Notes under the pieces: model-generated
What the model saw: the letters and a program-made list of their open reading frames with translations, nothing else
Databases searched by the model: none
Told to the model about the DNA's origin: nothing
Part shown: one piece after another, positions 44,640 through 56,214 of the stretch
Position numbering within the stretch: position 1 is the first letter of the stretch
How the letters are laid out: the number at the start of each line of letters is the position of its first letter
Assembly (NCBI GenBank): GCA_949752745.1
Contig: OX457031.1
Coordinates: 54,364,803-54,428,802 of the forward strand
Direction: 5' to 3'
DNA from: Protula sp. h YS-2021
Taxonomy: Eukaryota; Annelida; Polychaeta; Sabellida; Serpulidae
Length of the DNA stretch: 64,000 bases
Program-made: the position numbers and the translations under genes

Positions 44640-47600
44640 CACCATTGGAGCCTCATTTTTCACTGTATTCAGGGACTATGGCCCTCTACAGAGTCTCATT
44701 TTTCACTGTATTCAGGGACTATGGCTCTGTACAGAGCCTCATTTTTCACTGTATTCAGGGACTATGGCAATCTACAGAGTCTCATTTTTCACTGTATTCA
44801 GGGACTATGGCCCTCTACAGAGCCTCATTTTTCACTGAATTCAGGGACTATGGCTCTCTACAGAGTCTCATTTTTCACTGTATTCAGGGACTATGGCCCT
44901 CTACAGTGTCTCATTTTTCACTGTATTCAGGGACTATGGCTCTCTACAGAGTCTCATTTTTCACTGTATTCAGGGACTATGGCTCTCTACAGAGCCTCAT
45001 TTTTCACTGTATTCAGGGACTATGGCTCTCTGCAGAGTCTCATTTTTCACTGTATTCAGGGACTATGGCTCTCTACAGAGCCTCATTTTTCACTGTATTC
45101 AGCTACTATGGCCCTCTACAGAGCCTCATTTTTCACTGTATTCAGGGACTATGGCCCTCTACAGAGTCTCATTTTTCACTGTATTCAGGGAATATGGCTC
45201 TCTACAGAGTCTCATTTTTCACTGTATTCAGGGACTATGGCTCTGTACAGAGCCTCATTTTTCACTGTATTCAGGAACTCTGGCCCTCTACAGAGTCTCA
45301 TTTTTCACTGTATTCAGGGACTATGGCTCTCTACAGAGCCTCATTTTTCACTGTATTCAGGGACTATGGCTCTCTGCAGAGTCTCATTTTTCACTGTATT
45401 CAGGGACTATGGCCCTCTACAGAGTCTCATTTTTCACTGTATTCAGGGACTATGGCTCTGTACAGAGCCTCATTTTTCACTGTATTCAGGGACTATGGCC
45501 CTCTACAGAGTCTCATTTTTCACTGTATTCAGCTACTACGGCTCTGCACAGAGCCTCAATTTTCACTGTATTCAGGGACTATGGCCCTCTACAGAGTCTC
45601 ATTTTTCACTGTATTCAGGGACTATGGCCCTCTACAGAGCCTCATTTTCCACTGTATTCAGGGTCTATGGCCTTCTACAGAGTCTCATTTTTCACTGTAT
45701 TCAGGGACTATGACTCTGTACAGAGCCTCATTTTTCACTGTATTCATGGACTATGGCACTCTACAGAGTCTCATTTTTCACTGTATTCAGGGACTATGAC
45801 TCTGATCAGAGCCTCATTTTTCACTGTATTCAGGGACTATGGCTCTGTACAGAGCCTCATTTTTCACTGTATTCAGGGACTATGGCCCTCTACAGAGTCT
45901 CATTTTTCACTGTATTCAGATGCTATGGCTCTCTACAGAGCCTCATTTTTCACTGTATTCAGCTACTATGGCTCTCTACAGAGCCTCATTTTTCACTTTA
46001 TTCAGGGACTGTGGCTGTCTACAGAGTCTCATATTTCACTGTATTCAGCGACTATGGCACTCTACAGAGCCTCATTTTTCACTGTATTCACTGACTATGG
46101 CTCTCTACAGAGTGTCAGTTTTCACTCTATTCAGGGAATATGGCTCTCTACAGAGTCTCATTTTTCACTATATTCAGGGACTATGGCTCTCTACAGAGTC
46201 TCATTTTTCACTGTATTCAGACACTATGGCTCTCTACAGAGCCTCATTTTTCACTGTATTCAGCTACTATGGCTCTCTACAGAGCCTCATTTTTCACTTT
46301 ATTCAGGGACTGTGGCTGTCTACAGAGTCTCATATTTCACTGTATTCAGCGACTATGGCACTCTACAGAGCCTCATTTTTCACTGTATTCACTGACTATG
46401 GCTCTCTACAGAGTCTCATTTTTCACTGTATTCAGGGACTATGGCACTCTACAGAGCCTCATTTTTCACTGTATTCAGGGACTATGGCCCTCTACAGAGT
46501 CTCATTTTTCACTGTATTCAGGGAATATGGCTCTCTACAGAGTCTCATTTTTCACTGTATTCAGGGACTATGGTTCTGTACAGAGCCTCATTTTTCACTG
46601 TATTCAGGGACTATGGCCCTCTACAGAGTCTCATTTTTCACTGTATTCAGATACTATGGCTCTCTACAGAGCCTCATTTTTCACTGTATTCAGGGACTGT
46701 GGCTGTCTACAGAGTCTCATTTTCAACTGTATTCAGGGACTATGGCTCTGTACAGAGCCTCATTTTTCACTGTATTCAGGGACTATGGCAATCTACAGAG
46801 TCTCAGTTTTCACTCTATTCAGGGAATATGGCTCTCTACAGAGTCTCATTTTTCACTGTATTCAGGGACTATGGCTCTCTACAGAGTCTCATTTTTCACT
46901 GTATTCAGACACTATGGCTCTCTACAGAGCCTCATTTTTCACTGTATTCAGCTACTATGGCTCTCTACAGAGCCTCATTTTTCACTTTATTCAGGGACTG
47001 TGGCTGTCTACAGAGTCTCATTTTTCACTGTATTCAGCGACTATGGCACTCTACAGAGCCTCATTTTTCACTGTATTCAGGGACTATGGCTCTCTACAGA
47101 GTCTCATTTTTCACTGTATTCAGGGACTATGGCTCTCTACAGAGCCTCATTTTTCACTGTATTCAGGGACTATGGCCCTCTACAGAGTCTCATTTTTCAC
47201 TGTATTCAGGGACTATGACTCTGTTCAGAGCCTCATTTTTCACTGTATTCAGGGACTATGGCTCTGTGCAGAGCCTCATTTTTCACTGTATTCAGGGACT
47301 ATGGCCCTCTACAGAGTCTCATTTTTCACTGTATTCAGATACTATGGCTCTCTACAGAGCCTCATTTTTCACTGTATTCAGGGACTGTTGCTGTCTACAG
47401 AGTCTCATTTTCAACTGTATTCAGGGACTATGGCTCTGTACAGAGCCTCATTTTTCACTGTATTCAGGGACTTCGGCTGCCTACAGAGTCTCATTTTTCA
47501 CTGTATTCAGCGACTATGGCACTCTACAGAGCCTCATTTTTCACTGTATTCAGGGACTATGGCTCTCTACAGAGTCTCATTTTTCACTGTATTCAGGGAC

Positions 47601-49358
47601 TATGGCACTCTACAGAGCCTCATTTTTCACTGTATTCAGGGACTATGGCTCTCTACAGAGCCTCATTTTTCACTGTATTCAGGGATTATGGCTCTCTACA
47701 GAGTCTTATTTTTCACTGTATTCAGGGACTATGACTCTGTACAGAGCCTCATTTTTCACTGTATTCAGGGACTATGGCCCTCTACAGAGTCTCTTTTTTC
47801 ACTGTATTCAGGGACTATGGCCCTCTACAGAGTCTCATTTTTCACTGTAGTCAGGGACTATGACTCTGTACAGAGTCTCATTTTTCACTGTATTCAGGGA
47901 ATATGGCTCTCTACAGAGTATCATTTTTCACTGTATTCAGGGACTATGACTCTGTACAGAGCCTCATTTTTCACTGTATCAGGGACTATGGCTCTCTACA
48001 GAGTCTCATTTTTCACTGTATTCAGGGACTATGGCTCTCTACAGAGCCTCATTTTTCACTGTATTCAGGGACTATGGCCCTGTACAGAGTCTCATTTTTC
48101 ACTGTATTCAGGGACTATGGCTCTCTACAGAGCCTCATTTTTTCACTGTATTCAGGGAATATGGCTCTCTGCAGAGTCTCATTTTTCACTGTATTCAGGG
48201 ACTATGGCTCTCTACAGAGCCTCATTTTTCACTGTATTCAGCTACTATGGCCCTCTGCAGAGCCTCATTTTTCACTGTATTCAGGGACTATGGCCCTCTA
48301 CAGAGTCTCATTTTTCACTGTATTCAGGGAATATGGCTCTCTACAGAGTCTCATTTTTCACTGTATTCAGGGACTATGGCTCTCTACAGAGCCTCATTTT
48401 TCACTGTATTCAGGAACCATGTCCCTCTACAGAGTCTCATTTTTCACTGTATTCAGGGACTATGGCTCTCTACAGAGCCTCATTTTTCACTGTATTCAGG
48501 GACTATGGCTCTCTGCAGAGTCTCATTTTTCACTGTATTCAGGGACTATGGCCCTCTACAGAGTCTCATTTTTCACTGTAGTCAGGGACTATGACTCTGT
48601 ACAGAGTCTCATTTTTCACTGTATTCAGGGAATATGGCTCTCTACAGAGTATCATTTTTCACTGTATTCAGGGACTATGACTCTGTACAGAGCCTCATTT
48701 TTCACTGTATCAGGGACTATGGCTCTCTACAGAGTCTCATTTTTCACTGTATTCAGGGACTATGGCTCTCTACAGAGCCTCATTTTTCACTGTATTCAGG
48801 GACTATGACTCTGTTCATGGCCTCATTTTTCACTGTATTCAGCTACTATGGCTCTCTACAGAGCCTCATTTTTCACTGTATTCAGAGACTATGGCTCTCT
48901 ACAGAGCCTCATTTTTCACTGTATTCAGAGACTATGGCTGTCTACAGAGTCTCATTTTTCACTGTATTCAGGGACTATGGCTCTGTACAGAGCCTCATTT
49001 TTCACTGTATTTAGGGACTATGGCTCTGTACAGAGCCTCATTTTTCACTGTATTCAGGGACTATGGCAATCTACAGAGTCTCATTTTTCACTGTATTCAG
49101 GGAATATGGCTCTCTACAGAGCCTCATTTTTCACTGTATTCAGTGACTGTGGCTGTCTACAGAGTCTCATTTTTCACTGTATTCAGCGACTATGGCACTC
49201 TACAGAGCCTCATTTTTCACTGTATTCAGGGACTATGGCCCTCTACAGAGTCTCATTTTTCACTGTATTCACCGACTATGGCTGTCTACAGAGCCTCATT
49301 TTTCACTGTATTCAGGGACTATGGCCCTCTACAGTGTCTCATTTTTCACTGTATTCAG
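44640..49358. repeat. 43-bp minisatellite derived from the splice acceptor, about 110 copies
   Basis: Each unit has TTTTTCACTGTATTCAG, a full pyrimidine tract plus CAG acceptor, then GGACTATGGCTCTCT and ACAGAG(T/C)CTCA. The last unit runs directly into the exon at 49,359, and the first 15 or so bases of that exon (GGACTACGGCTTTCT) match the unit. The array is thus a copied intron-exon junction. Units differ at a few positions, and blocks such as 47,860-48,060 and 48,590-48,780 are near-identical, showing segment duplication. The unit is one base over a multiple of three and lacks stops, so one frame visits all three phases and gives false open frames of up to 813 codons. Confidence 0.96.
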
Positions 49359-49528
49359 GGACTACGGCTTTCTGGGCTGCTATGCCGACGTTCTGCACCT
49401 CGCCGATAGGTGGTGCTCCGGGCGGCGTGCCTGTAGAATTCCTGTGCCCAATTCGGCATTTAGAGCTGCTAGTAGCTGCCCCAAGGACCTTACTCCTTAC
49501 TTGGAGGCGAGTTACATTTGTACTGCAG
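49359..49528 (+). CDS. Receptor exon: second half of SUEL lectin domain
   Basis: The acceptor is the last CAG of the 43-bp array. Phase 2 entry completes an AGG codon. The 56 codons contain GCYADVLHLADRWCSG, RRACRIPVPNSAF, SCPK and YLEASYIC. These match the conserved C-terminal half of SUEL lectins: Cys, a strand, (R)xxCxGxxxCxxPxxNxxF, CP, YLExxYxC. The donor is TGCAG followed by GTAAAG, in phase 1. The typical domain has about 80-90 residues, matched by the two exons together. The expected role is carbohydrate or ligand binding outside the cell. Confidence 0.93.
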
Positions 49529-50332
49529 GTAAAGACTAATTGTTTTCATTAATCTATTTCCATAAAGATAAAATGCCCGGTTATTAGTGTAGACTCTGTG
49601 CATTCTGGTACCATTAAACAGCTCTGATATTCAACTAGACAAGAATAATTGACAAAATTTAATGTAAAACCAGTAAGAAGTTAGAAGCACAAGATTTAAA
49701 CAAAAACAAAAAATATGCTATCCTGATGTGCAACTTAAAAAAGAAATGACGTAGCTGTTTGATCAGTGCCTTGTGTTAACTTCCGGTCGATTTCAAAATA
49801 ACACAAGGATATGTGCACATTTGCATTATTCATTTTTCACTGGTACAATTTCAAAAGGGTGGGCCTCATAATTTTTGATAACTTGCCATGACTCACTGTA
49901 AAACCTTGATGGGAAATGTGCATATTTCTTCTTTTTACAAGGAAGCATTTGGTTAATGTCTGGCCTATTACAAAAAATAATGCGACATTCCACAGCGGCA
50001 ATATACATATTTGTGCTGTGTTTAGTTGCAGAGGCTTGTGCCGTGTATAGTTTGTTATATTTTTATGGTTATGAATAATTGTCCTTTTCCCTTTTATTGA
50101 CAACAACTAGACCCAAAATCACTAACAATTTACAAAATGTACACTTGCCATCACAAACTGAAGTCTTAAGCGTTGCTGTCTTCAAGCCCAATGAGATTCC
50201 CACTATTATACACAGAAGACGTCAGAAAATCGAAACATATAGCAAATTAGAATATGATTGGTTTATTTATATATTAAACAGTGCATACAGCAGAAGCGCA
50301 GTCCTGTGAGTCTTCCAACTTAATTCTTCCAG
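49529..50332. other. Intron
   Basis: Unique AT-rich intron sequence, with no exon or strong repeat recognised. Confidence 0.6.
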
Positions 50333-50386
50333 CTGACCCAAGATTCGGTTACCTTGCAAACTACATCACGATAGAGACCCAAAAAG
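50333..50386 (+). CDS. Receptor exon: start of CUB domain
   Basis: A 54-nt exon with acceptor TTAATTCTTCCAG and donor AAAAAG followed by GTAAGC, phase 1 on both sides. Its 17 full codons read DPRFGYLANYITIETQK. This fits the N-terminal strand of a CUB-type domain before the Cys-Pro-Trp core in the next exon. It is small enough to be missed by gene finders. Its donor region is tandemly triplicated. Confidence 0.78.
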
Positions 50387-50520
50387 GTAAGCTCATGCCA
50401 CGTGCTTGCTAAACTACAGCACGGCAGAGAACCGAAAGGGTAAGCTCATGCCACGTGCTTGTCAAACAACAACACGGCAGAGACCGGAAGAGGTAAGCTC
50501 ATGTCACGTGCTGGTCACGT
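50359..50520. repeat. 53-bp triplication of a splice donor region
   Basis: Three units start in the exon (AACTACATCACG, then AGAGACC.AAA) and run through GTAAGCTCATGCCACGTGCT. Donor-like GGTAAGC or AGGTAAGC sites fall at 50,387, 50,440 and 50,493, exactly 53 bp apart. About 28 exon-side and 25 intron-side bases are copied each time. Confidence 0.92.
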
Positions 50521-50800
50521 ACATATCGCTTACATATCTCAAGTTTCAACTTTGTCGCTGAATACATTCAAAAGGTTACCCATTTCACCTCACGGTTTTT
50601 TTCTTGTAGGTACAGGTGTATTAAAAAACCATTCCATTGCTTCCCCAAATCAGCTGACAATGACACAGTGGAATGAAAAAAAAATGCGGCCTCTGGGAGA
50701 GTTCGTGCGGAGTTTTTTTTATTCAATTGTGAATATGAGTGCAATAGAATTGAGAATTGTGAATTTGAGTGCAATAGAAAAATCAATAATCGTTTGCGTT
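50521..50800. other. Intron, no feature recognised
   Basis: Unique sequence between the donor triplication and the 15-bp array. Confidence 0.5.
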
Positions 50801-51650
50801 GTGCAGTCATTCATTGTGTAGTCATTCATTATGTAGTTATTCATTGAGTTGCCATTCATGGTGTAGTCATTCATTGTGTAGTCATGCATTATGTATTGAT
50901 TCATTGGGTTGTCATTCTTTGTGTAGTCATTCATTATGTAGTTGTCCATTTAGTTGTTATTCATTGTGTAGTCATTCATTTTGTAGTCAATCATTGTGTA
51001 GTTATTCATTATGCAATCATTCATGGTGTAGTCATTCATTGTGTAGTCATTGATTATGTAGCTATTCATTGAGTTGTCATTCATTGTGTAGTCATTGATT
51101 ATGTAGCTATTCACTGAGTTGTCATTCATTTTGTAGTCATTCATTGTGTAGCCATTCATTATGTAATTATTCACTGAGTTGTCATTCATTGTGTAGTCAT
51201 TCATTGTGTAGTCATTCATTATGCAGTCATTCATTGTGTAGTCATTCATTGTGTATCATTCATTATCTAGTTATTCACTGAGTTGTCATTCATTGTGTAG
51301 TCATTCATTATGCAGTCATTCATTGTGTAGTCATTCATTGTGTATCATTTATTATCTTGTTATTCATTGAGTTGTCATTCATTGTGTATTCATTCATTTG
51401 TAGTCATTCATTGTGTAGTCATTCATTGTGTATCATTTATTATCTAGTTATTCATTGAGTTGTCATTCATTGTGTATTCATTCATTTGTAGTCATTCATT
51501 GTGTAGTCATTCATTATGCAGTCATTCATTATGCAGTCATTCATTGTGTAGTCATTCATTGTGTAGTCATTCATTATGTAGTTATTAATTGAGTTGTCAT
51601 TCATTGTGTAGTCATTCATTGCATAGTCACTCATTTTGTAGTCATTCAAT
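50801..51650. repeat. 15-bp minisatellite (GTCATTCATTGTGTA)n
   Basis: About 56 units of 14-15 bp with TATGTAGTTATTCATTGAGTT-type higher-order variants that recur about every 60-75 bp. It ends 20 bp before the next acceptor and brings T-rich sequence up to it. Frames with repeated MNDYTMN or SHSLC are artefacts. Confidence 0.93.
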
Positions 51651-51670
51651 GTTTTTTTTTCCGACGCCAG

Positions 51671-51828
51671 GTTCGGAAAAGTGCCCATGGATTATACAGA
51701 GTAAGCCGGGCCAAAGAATCAACATAACTTTGTTGGATTTCGCACGGACGACAGACGACGAGGCAGCCGATTATGACGTATGTCGTACGTATGCAGTCAT
51801 CCACCAGGGAAATCCCATAGACTCCCAG
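51671..51828 (+). CDS. Receptor exon: core of CUB domain
   Basis: The acceptor is a T-run followed by CCGACGCCAG; phase 1 in, phase 0 out (CCCAG followed by GTATGT). Residues read SEKCPWIIQSKPGQRINITL, then LDFA, YDVCRTY and an acidic patch TTDDEAADYD. This is the CUB pattern: CxWxI, GxxIxLxLxDF, then a D-x-C pair before an aromatic strand. CUB domains mediate extracellular protein-protein contacts, often calcium-dependent. Confidence 0.9.
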
Positions 51829-52134
51829 GTATGTCAACATGTTGCCATTACTAGTCCCATGACAAAACTTAGCAAAATTGTAGTCTTTGTGAAAAACTGA
51901 GCAATATATAGGAGATATTGACTTAGTGTCAGTCAATTTGAATAATTATTGGCTGCTTAGATTCTTCAATAATATCTTCATGTTGGCTCGTGGTGAGTCA
52001 ATATCTGCTTTGCTTCATATGACTTAGCTGGAATTTTTATTCCAAGAAATGATAAATGTTTATCAAACCTGCGTACCAGAAAAAAAATTGAAAAAAGAAG
52101 TTGACTTGATTGAATGAGTGGCAAAAGCATATAT
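51829..52134. other. Intron, no feature recognised
   Basis: Unique intron sequence. Confidence 0.5.
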
Positions 52135-52350
52135 TTCTTACATATCAAATATATAGTACATATCAAATATATGGTATATATCAAATATATAACATATGTC
52201 CAGTATGTAGGACATATCAAATATATAGTATATATCAAATTCATAGTATATATCAAATATGTAGCACATATCAAATATGTAGCACATATCAAATATATAT
52301 AATATATATCAAATATATAGTATATATCAAACATGTAGTACAAACATAGA
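52135..52350. repeat. 18-bp minisatellite (TATCAAATATATAGTACA)n
   Basis: About 12 units alternating ATAGTATA, GTAGCACA and GTAGGACA endings. Tyr/Ile-rich frames are artefacts. Confidence 0.9.
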
Positions 52351-52454
52351 GTACATATTTGATAGAAAAATTATGTCAATTATGTTACGTTAATTTGTAA
52401 GTAATCTGTCTATCGCAATGTCGCCGTTTAACAATTTTTTCCACAAAATTTCAG

Positions 52455-52593
52455 CAGATTGAGAGGGTGTGTGGGGGCGGCCTAGGTCCAAGAGAGAGAA
52501 CCGTTTATTCCACTTTATCAAACAGAGTGGAGATAAGCATAAGCGAAGGCAGCTCGCCGGATAAAAGCGAGTATTTCCTCTTCCGGTATGAAG
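52455..52593 (+). CDS. Receptor exon: end of CUB domain
   Basis: The acceptor is AAAATTTCAG; a second AG three bases on would drop one Gln. The exon goes from phase 0 to phase 1 and ends GAAG followed by GTAAAT. Residues IERVCGGGLGPRERTVYSTL, then SNRVEISIS and SEYFLFRYEG match the CUB C-terminal half: CGG, S-N-x-V-x-I strand, F-x-x-x-Y/F-x-Y strand. With the two previous exons it completes a CUB domain of about 115 residues. Confidence 0.9.
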
Positions 52594-52610
52594 GTAAATT
52601 GATCAGCAGT

Positions 52611-52663
52611 GGCCGTAGTCACAAAAGTTAATTATACAGTTAACCAATTGTGAATAGCGGGGC
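52611..52663. mobile_element. Short hairpin remnant of the GGCCGTATTCAC family
   Basis: GGCCGTAGTCACAAAAGTTAA and GTTAACCAATTGTGAATAGCG face each other across a few bases, giving an imperfect 25-bp stem. It lies only 17 bp beyond a splice donor. Confidence 0.6.
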
Positions 52664-52899
52664 AGGGGAGCAAGTATGTCGAAAACTCAGTCGCCATAGT
52701 CATTTCAGAGCGAAAAGAGTGCCATTTATGCTTGCGTTTACGCAAACAGTAGTCAAACTCTATGGCAAAAAGATAGTCGAAGAATCAACCAATGAGAATT
52801 ATTTTTAAAAAGCGTGGAAATGTGGATGATTTTGCAATGAAGTTAAATTTGGTGTTTATTATTTTTTTCTACCAGTAGCTTCATATTACTCAGTTTTAG

Positions 52900-53049
52900 G
52901 ATGTGAAACACCGGACGATTTGCCGTTTATGGAGAAACAGATGCAGGACGAGCTGCGCGTGGTGTATGGTTGCCAGGCAACGGGCCAGACGTGGACTCTT
53001 GTTTGCAGTCAGAATCAATGGCAGGGCGAAGTGGGAAACTGTTCAGAAA
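52900..53049 (+). CDS. Receptor exon: sushi-like (CCP) module
   Basis: The acceptor is ACTCAGTTTTAG; phase 1 on both sides; donor GAAA followed by GTGAGT. The 49 codons contain CETPDDLP, VVYGC, TWTLVCSQNQWQGEVGNC. Four Cys with a W-x-G before the last Cys fit a short sushi module. It is slightly shorter than the usual 55-60 residues, so a diverged relative is possible. A phase-1/phase-1 module is typical of exon-shuffled extracellular domains. Confidence 0.83.
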
Positions 53050-53354
53050 GTGAGTGGAGAAATAACAGTAAAAACAGAAAAAAAAAACAAGGACGGCCAT
53101 CTTGCCAATAAGCAAACCAATCAAGCCAAACCAACTTTTCTTTTTCTTTTCTTTTTTTATAGAAAATATTCAGTTTTGGTGCCATGTGAATACATAGCGT
53201 TTAATTTTTTGTAGACTTAAGCTCTGTTAACCCCTCCTCCCCCCGCCCCAGAAAAAAGATTAAATCTGGTCTCGCCTAGGCCTAATCCAAGAATAGGTTT
53301 CTGGCGAGTGCACTATAAACTTGTCCTTAAGAGGACTGTCTTATCCGGTAACCT
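53050..53354. other. Intron
   Basis: T- and A-rich patches; a C-rich patch near 53,230. No exon recognised. Confidence 0.5.
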
Positions 53355-53527
53355 ATAAGACGGCTTATAATAAAAGGGGATCGTCTCAACGTGTGCGAAA
53401 AATGAAGACAAGGTCCTGGGTTCGATTCGCTAAGGCACGCCATTGACGTCAATTCTAATTGCCTTAGCTGAGCAAATGTGGTGAATTAAATCAGTCACCT
53501 GTCACGGAATTCACAATTTATGCCAAC
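53355..53527 (+). mobile_element. tRNA-derived SINE-like repeat, copy 1
   Basis: A B-box-like GGTCCTGGGTTCGATTCGC is followed by a body (AAATGTGGTGAATTAAATCA, CACGGAATT, ATTTATGCCAA) shared with 60,380-60,555. The order of B box, spacer and body is the same in both copies. Confidence 0.55.
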
Positions 53528-54149
53528 TGAGTATTTCGAATATCCCGTTATAAAAAATAATAAAATAAAGACATTGCTTCAAGCGGAAATTCCCCCCCCC
53601 CCCGGAGGGTTGGGGGGCGGGCGTTGACATCTTCCGGGGGAGTAGACAGCAGAAGTGAGCTGTTATGATAACAGCCCTATCATGGTAGCCCTTTGTGTGT
53701 GAGAAGTTTTATCTAAATTAATCTGAATATCGCGACAGTTTTGCCAGCAGACAGAGCCCAGTTAGCTTTTTTCCTCCCTCTACTTTTTAGATGCCATTTC
53801 TGCTCTTTGATTTATAGTTTTTGATTGATAGCTGATAGTGATTGGTTCCAAATTGAACAGAACGCTCCAAAGAAGAGAAACACATACAATGCATTTTCGT
53901 TTTGTCTGACAACCGATACTGTTCTATGATAATTGTTTTTCACACAAAGAAAAAAATTAGGAGGATATTTGTATCAATTTTTTCCCGCATTAGGCTTGTA
54001 AATTATAATAAATTCTTATAAATTATGATGAATAACCTGGCACTGTTCCTGAAAAAGTTCATACGACAAGGCTTCGAGTCAATATCTCAGTGTCGCTGGG
54101 TTGAATGATTTAGGGCACAGTGACGGTACTTCATGTTTCATGTGAAACA
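53528..54149. other. Intron, no exon recognised
   Basis: A C-run followed by a G-rich stretch lies at 53,590-53,640. The rest is AT-rich unique sequence. Confidence 0.5.
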
Positions 54150-55288
54150 GGACTTGGTGCTGGCAGGGATGGAGGGTGGAGCGGCGGAGTGGGGGTAGGG
54201 TGGATGGATGGCCGGGGCGATTGGGTGGGCGTAGGGGTGGAGGGATGGCCGGGGCGATAGGGTGGGCGTAGGGGTGGACGGATGGCCGGGGCGATAGGGT
54301 GGGGGTAGGGGTAGAGGGTTGGAGCGGCAAGGTGGCAGTAGGGGTGAAAGGTTGGAACTGCGGGGCGATGGTCGGGGTAGGGGCTGGAGAGGCGGGCTGG
54401 TGGTAGGAGTTGAGGGTTAAAGCGGTGAGGTGGGCGTATGGAGTTTAGTGTTTGGAGCTGCGGGGTGGAGGGTTTGGAGCGATGGGGTGGGGGTTTGTAG
54501 TTGCGGGGTGGAGGGCTTGGAGCGGCGGGGTGGAAGGTTTGGAGCGGCGGGGTGGAGGGTTTGGAGCGGCGGGGTGGAGGATTTGGAGCGGCGGGGTGGA
54601 GGATTTGCAGTGGCGGGGGTGAAAGGTTTGGAGCGGCGGGGTGGCGGATTTGCAGTGGCAGGGGTGGAGGGTTTTGAGGGTTTGGAGTTGCGGTGTGGAG
54701 GGTTTGGATCGGCGGGTGGAGGGTTTTGAGTTGCGGGGTGGAGGGTTTGGAGCGGCGGGGTGGCGGGTTTGGAGTTGCGGGGTGGAGGGTTTGGAGTTGT
54801 GGGGTGGCGGGTTTGGAGTTGCGGGGTGGAGAGTTTGGAGTTGCGGGGTGGAGGGTTTGGAGCGGTGGGGTGGAGGGTCTGATGCGGCGGGGTGGCGGGT
54901 TTGGAGTTGCGGGATGGAGGGCTTGGAGCGGCGGGGTGGAGGGTTTGGAGCGGCGGGATAGAGGGTTTGGAGCGGCGGGATGGAGGGTTTGGAGCGGCGG
55001 GGTGGAGGGTTTGGAGTTGCGGGGTGGAGGGTTTGGAGTTGCGGGGTGGAGGGCTTGGATCGGCGGGGTGGAGGGTTTGGAGCGGCGGGGTGGAGGGTTT
55101 GGAGCGGCGGGGTGGAGGGTTTGGAGTTGCGGGGTGGAGGGTTTGGAGCGGCGGGATGGCGGGTTTGGAGTTGCGGGGTGGAGGGTTTGGAGTTGTGGGG
55201 TGGAGGGTTTGGAGCGGCAGGGTGGAGGATTTGCAGTGGGGGGGTGGAGGGTTTGGAGCGGCGGGGTGGAGGGTTTGGAGTTGCGGGG
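54150..55288. repeat. G-rich minisatellite (about 22-bp unit), about 50 copies
   Basis: The first part (to about 54,420) has about 32-bp units with GATGGCCGGGGCGATAGGGT. The main part is GGAGCGGCGGGGTGGAGGGT plus TT, with GGAGTTGCGG variants. Almost every unit has GGGG and GGG runs, so quadruplex formation is likely. Proline-rich (SKPSTPPLQTLHPA) and GGGFGAAGW frames are artefacts. Confidence 0.95.
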
Positions 55289-56214
55289 TTTTTGAGGGAC
55301 CATACGCAGCAGACGCCTCCTTCCCGCCTCGGCAACAACTCTCTATCCATGCATGCAATGGAAATTACTGTTTGCTTTATGGAAATTGCTCAATTTAACC
55401 TGCCATGAAAATGATCAAGAGCATTTATGGAGTTTCCCTGACAGAGTTATGTAACAGCCAAGATCATGAATGCTCAATATCAGCAGAAGCCTTGAGAGAT
55501 GTGCGATATGCTAATGCCCTAGTTTTTCCCCTATCTCCTACAAACTGGCGCCGATATATAGCAAGCATCCTACAAAGGCAACAGTAATTGGGATCTCGTG
55601 GGGCCAAATTTTACACAAACTGCACTTATACTAAGAGAGAGAGTGTCATCTGTTCTTGCATGTTGTTTTTTGTTTCACGTAGAAGCGATGGCTCTTTATT
55701 ACATATTGTGTGACTCATAGGAAGTTTTTAACAAGTTTTGTTGAAAACTAAAATTGGAAGAAAATATAATAGGACATTTAAAGTATATTATTGCAAATGT
55801 ATTGCATAAAACCCAGTAACCATTCTATGGTCGATTCAATGTCGATTTGAGGTTGTGACGTCGATCCGACCAAACCACAACGTTTGACTCTGGGTGTACT
55901 TTTGTTGTGATTGATCGCAACCTCACATCAACATCTCAACAACGTCGGCTGCGACGTCTATCCAACGTTGATCCAACGTCGGAATATGAAAGGATGGGTA
56001 ACAGAATTTTGCTCTTTGCAAATCGCCCCGTGCACATCCCTTCCCCCACTCTCCCACCCCTCCCGGCCTGTAGACCACCTGGAAGCACAAAGTTGCCCGG
56101 GATTTTGCCAGCCTTTTGCTGGATGCAGGTCATTTTTATGAACGCCGATAAAGCAGCCACACGTTGTTTTTTCTTGATATTGATAGAGAATTGCTTTTTC
56201 CAGCAATATGCTAT
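55289..56214. other. Intron, no exon recognised
   Basis: A 60-codon frame at 55,405-55,587 shows no domain and no splice sites. At 55,920-55,985, CAACGTCG/CAACGTTGATCC motifs form a short irregular repeat. Confidence 0.4.

Noticed and set aside
44625..49552. Very long plus-strand open frames (up to 813 codons) with repeated SLIFHCIQGLW / MALYRVSFFTVF
   Set aside because: They are readings of a 43-bp tandem repeat that has no stop codon in any frame. The same DNA is open in all three frames, and the unit is an intron-exon junction copy. Only the last part (from 49,359) is exon.
54131..55408. Proline-rich minus-strand protein and glycine-rich plus-strand protein
   Set aside because: A 22-bp G-rich minisatellite read in several frames; it lies inside an intron of the receptor gene.
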